Assembly (NCBI GenBank): GCA_947561715.1
Contig: OX387200.1
Span: 9,674,501-9,738,500 of the forward strand
Origin: Ascidia mentula
Lineage: Eukaryota; Chordata; Ascidiacea; Phlebobranchia; Ascidiidae
Direction of reading: 5' to 3'
Length of the DNA: 64,000 nucleotides
The translations under genes were made by a program, and so were the position numbers. Below are positions 61,804 through 64,000 of this stretch, piece by piece; the first letter of the stretch is position 1; each line of letters starts with the position of its first letter. The notes under the pieces are model-generated. The model worked only from the letters and a program-made list of their open reading frames with translations. It ran no database searches and was not told the DNA's origin.

Positions 61804-63453
61804 ATGGAATCAGCACAAGCATCTGGAGAAGAGGAAAGAAGAAGCCTTATATTTAATGTTGAAATGGAATATCGCGACACTGCAATTCGTCTCCAAGTTC
61901 GCGACGGTCGTTACGCAGTGGAAGTGGATGGCGCTTTCCATGATGTGGGCACTGCTCTCTTTTCGCAATTCATCCCGTGGAAAATAATAAAATATGGTGG
62001 CTATGCAACTGTGCTCTGCTTTGCTTTACACAGGATGGGCATCTCCGCTTCCGACTTTCGCCCCGGCAGCATAGCGTTCACTGCTGACGTGGATAAGAAA
62101 CAGGCAACTGAGATTATGGAGAAAGCCAATTCGGGAAGACTGCAATTAGAGCTTTATAAACATGCAATGGAAATTGCCCTGGAGTTTTCCATGAAATATT
62201 TGAATGCCTTGAAGTTTAACTCCGTGTCTGTTGTTGGTAAGAATGTTTAGAACAAAAATTAACTGTTTTAACTTCAAAATATATCGTTTTTGACAAATTG
62301 TTTACAAACATACGCAGATGAGGGCAAGACCACTTTTAACTTCCAAGGGGCGAAGCTGGAAGATGCACGGGCTGGAATTCGCAACTTCACAAAAGTTAAT
62401 GTGAATTTGGGAGCTGATGTAGATCCAGGTTTGAATAGATAATTATTGACAGTCTACTACACCTCACTAAAATATTTCAACTTCACATTGCACAACGAAT
62501 TTCTTGGCTTAAATGCGTTTCATATATTATGTGTTGTTCTTGCTGTTATACTTTTTCTTATACACAGATTACACAAAAAGTCAAAACCGAGATCTTCACA
62601 CAAAATTATCATTCACTTTTTTGCAGAAACAATAAGAAGCATTGCTGGTGCAAACAAACCGGCACCTGGTAAGTAGCAAAACAAAATTTTTCTGATGAAA
62701 AAATTACTAGATTTTGCCGGAGTTCATAACTAACGCGGATAAAACTTGTGCAAGAAAATACAAAACCCCACAAAGCAAATACAACAAAATATTGCGGGAT
62801 CAATGACGTGTTGTGAACTATGTTGTTTTTCGGGTCAAGGAATTATAATAAACCGAATGCTCATCTCTACCATGAGATAAAGTATATGGAGAAAGTCCAT
62901 TGCTCCCGACTTAGCGTCTTCCTGTACGTCACCTCCTGTAATATAAACTTTTGAACCATAACGTCTAGAACTTGATGCCAAAGGTAAATTTCAGGGCGTT
63001 GTATGTGACAAGCGTGTGCTATTGAAAATGAAACAAAAATGTATGCCTATAAAAATACCTAAAATGTACATTGATAATCACTATAAGTGCGCTGCATAAT
63101 GTTGATAGCATATCTACATTGGTGCCAAGACTACTTTGGCACAATTTCTGGATGTAAAAGCTTTATGCGACCTATTTGAATATGCTTGGACCGTGTCGCT
63201 TGTAAACAGCCTTCATTAATATGCAACAAACCTTTGTGGCCCGTCTTCTGTTTATACAGACCAATACGTCGATTGCAATACAGGTTTTTGCTTATGAAGG
63301 TTTAATCGTATTTGTTGTTCAGGTGGTACCGAAGTGTACAACTTCCACAAAGCAGTCATCAAAGAATCGGTAGCTGGTGTCAGCAGAATGCGAGAATATA
63401 CATTCGGCGAGAAAGGTGCTGGAAACCCCAAAGATAAAAACCAAGAGAAGTAA
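61804..63453 (+). CDS. four-exon gene, 238-aa protein of unknown family
   Basis: Coding exons 61804-62236, 62318-62428, 62627-62668 and 63323-63453 join in phase to 238 aa. Junctions are GTAAGA/CAG, GTTTGA/TTTTTTGCAG and GTAAGT/GTTCAG. The first exon encodes MESAQASGEEERRSLIFNVE, IRLQVRDGRYAVEVDGAFHD, FSQFIPWKIIKYGGYATVL and DFRPGSIAFTADVDKK, then an amphipathic helical stretch (MEKANSGRLQLELYKHAMEI). The C-terminal part has NFQGAKLEDARAGIRNF, ETIRSIAGANKPAPGG and the charged end GAGNPKDKNQEK. No signal peptide or clear membrane helix is seen; a hydrophobic patch surrounds YATVLCFALHRMGI. I do not recognise the family. The ATG is the first after a TTTGCAG site 47 bases upstream, and AATAAA lies 136 bases after the stop, so it appears to be a complete gene. 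Confidence 0.8.
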
Positions 63454-63588
63454 CTGATCACAACTGATTCTTGGTGACCTGAACTATGTTAATACTGTGT
63501 TACATCTTATATCCAAGTAATTGCTGATTTCTATTAATGTCAAATTTATCCAAGACTATGTGTTGTAATCTATTGTGGTATGTGACGT

Positions 63589-63594
63589 AATAAA
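63589..63594 (+). terminator. poly(A) signal of the 61.8-kb gene
   Basis: AATAAA, 136 bases after the stop codon, followed within 30 bases by GT-rich sequence (GCGGGTTTTATTTG, ACGTGGTTTAG). A good match for a cleavage and polyadenylation signal. Confidence 0.6.
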
Positions 63595-63599
63595 TAACT

Positions 63600-63937
63600 G
63601 CGGGTTTTATTTGAAAACACAACGTGGTTTAGTTTTTTTCGAGTTTTACTTCCGTGGAGCGCGGTGATGCGTCAGTCGTCATGCATTTCTTTGTTGCATA
63701 GAACATGATCGGTGAGCCGGTTTATATATCTATGTATTGTTAGGTTTATGAACTGAATCATTAAAACTGTAACTGCTGTAGTCTTATAGGGTACAATTGT
63801 ACGAAACTGTTCTTGAAATCATTGAAAGTTACGCAACCACAAGATGGGCGCCAGTTTACGACATTACACCAAAACTACGTCACTGAGCGTTATGTGCTAT
63901 CGAAGAAACACAACTACCCCTATACCTATCTTCTGCC
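63600..63937. other. intergenic tail
   Basis: No gene or repeat recognised in this stretch after the poly(A) signal. Confidence 0.4.
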
Positions 63938-64000
63938 GGCATTAGAAGTTTCCTAAAGTACATAAAGTTCTTGTAGACACTAATGATGCTTTTGTATCGA
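63938..64000. repeat. third copy of the foldback segment, cut by window edge
   Basis: CATTAGAAGTTTCCTAAAGT then ACATAAAG and ACTAATGATGCTTTTGTATCGA matches CATCAGAAGTTTCCACAAGT, ACATACAG and ACTGATGATGCCTTGATGGCGA at 54751-54812. The match begins abruptly at 63938 and continues past the window. It is more diverged than copies 1 and 2 are from each other. Confidence 0.6.

Overview
The window looks like nuclear DNA from an invertebrate chordate, most likely an ascidian tunicate. The reasons are the animal gene content (COUP-TF nuclear receptor, UNC45 myosin chaperone, mitochondrial IF1, WRAP73), small introns in a roughly 35-40 % GC background, pyrimidine-AG sites just upstream of several start codons as expected for spliced-leader trans-splicing, and a tRNA-related repeat family. 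The organism is an inference; the gene identities come from recognisable protein sequence.

Layout. Bases 1-145 (minus) hold the first coding exon of WRAP73, cut by the window edge. Bases 3117-5015 (plus) hold a four-exon gene for a basic, low-complexity protein that I do not recognise. From 5.0 to 24.3 kb I see no convincing gene, only two small DNA-transposon relics (a hAT-type MITE at 9.9-10.3 kb and a foldback at 21.1 kb). COUP-TF/NR2F follows on the plus strand in four coding exons (24354-38294, 465 aa) with introns of 2.1, 3.4 and 7.1 kb. The gene-poor flanks and long introns suggest a developmental regulator with a large control region. From 38.3 to 43.4 kb there is again no clear gene.

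Bases 44056-49828 (minus) are UNC45 in 17 coding exons (937 aa), with all splice phases consistent. About 205 bp upstream on the same strand is the intron-free ATP synthase inhibitor IF1 (50034-50330). Both start codons have a likely 3' splice site shortly upstream, which is the arrangement expected of a trans-spliced two-gene operon. Bases 61804-63453 (plus) are a four-exon gene for a 238-aa protein of unknown family with a poly(A) signal.

The 51-61 kb segment is a repeat-rich island. It holds an L1/Tx1-like LINE 3' fragment flanked by about 40-bp direct repeats, a fossil Bel/Pao fragment, and two closely similar copies of a composite repeat (53.65-55.5 kb and 58.73-60.93 kb), each with a tRNA-like sequence, a degenerate hammerhead-ribozyme-like motif and a foldback palindrome. 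It also holds a 24-bp minisatellite. A third copy of the repeat's foldback segment starts at the right edge of the window. No single new functional system is evident; the best leads are the IF1-UNC45 operon candidate, the hammerhead-like motifs tied to the repeats, and the two unrecognised multi-exon genes.
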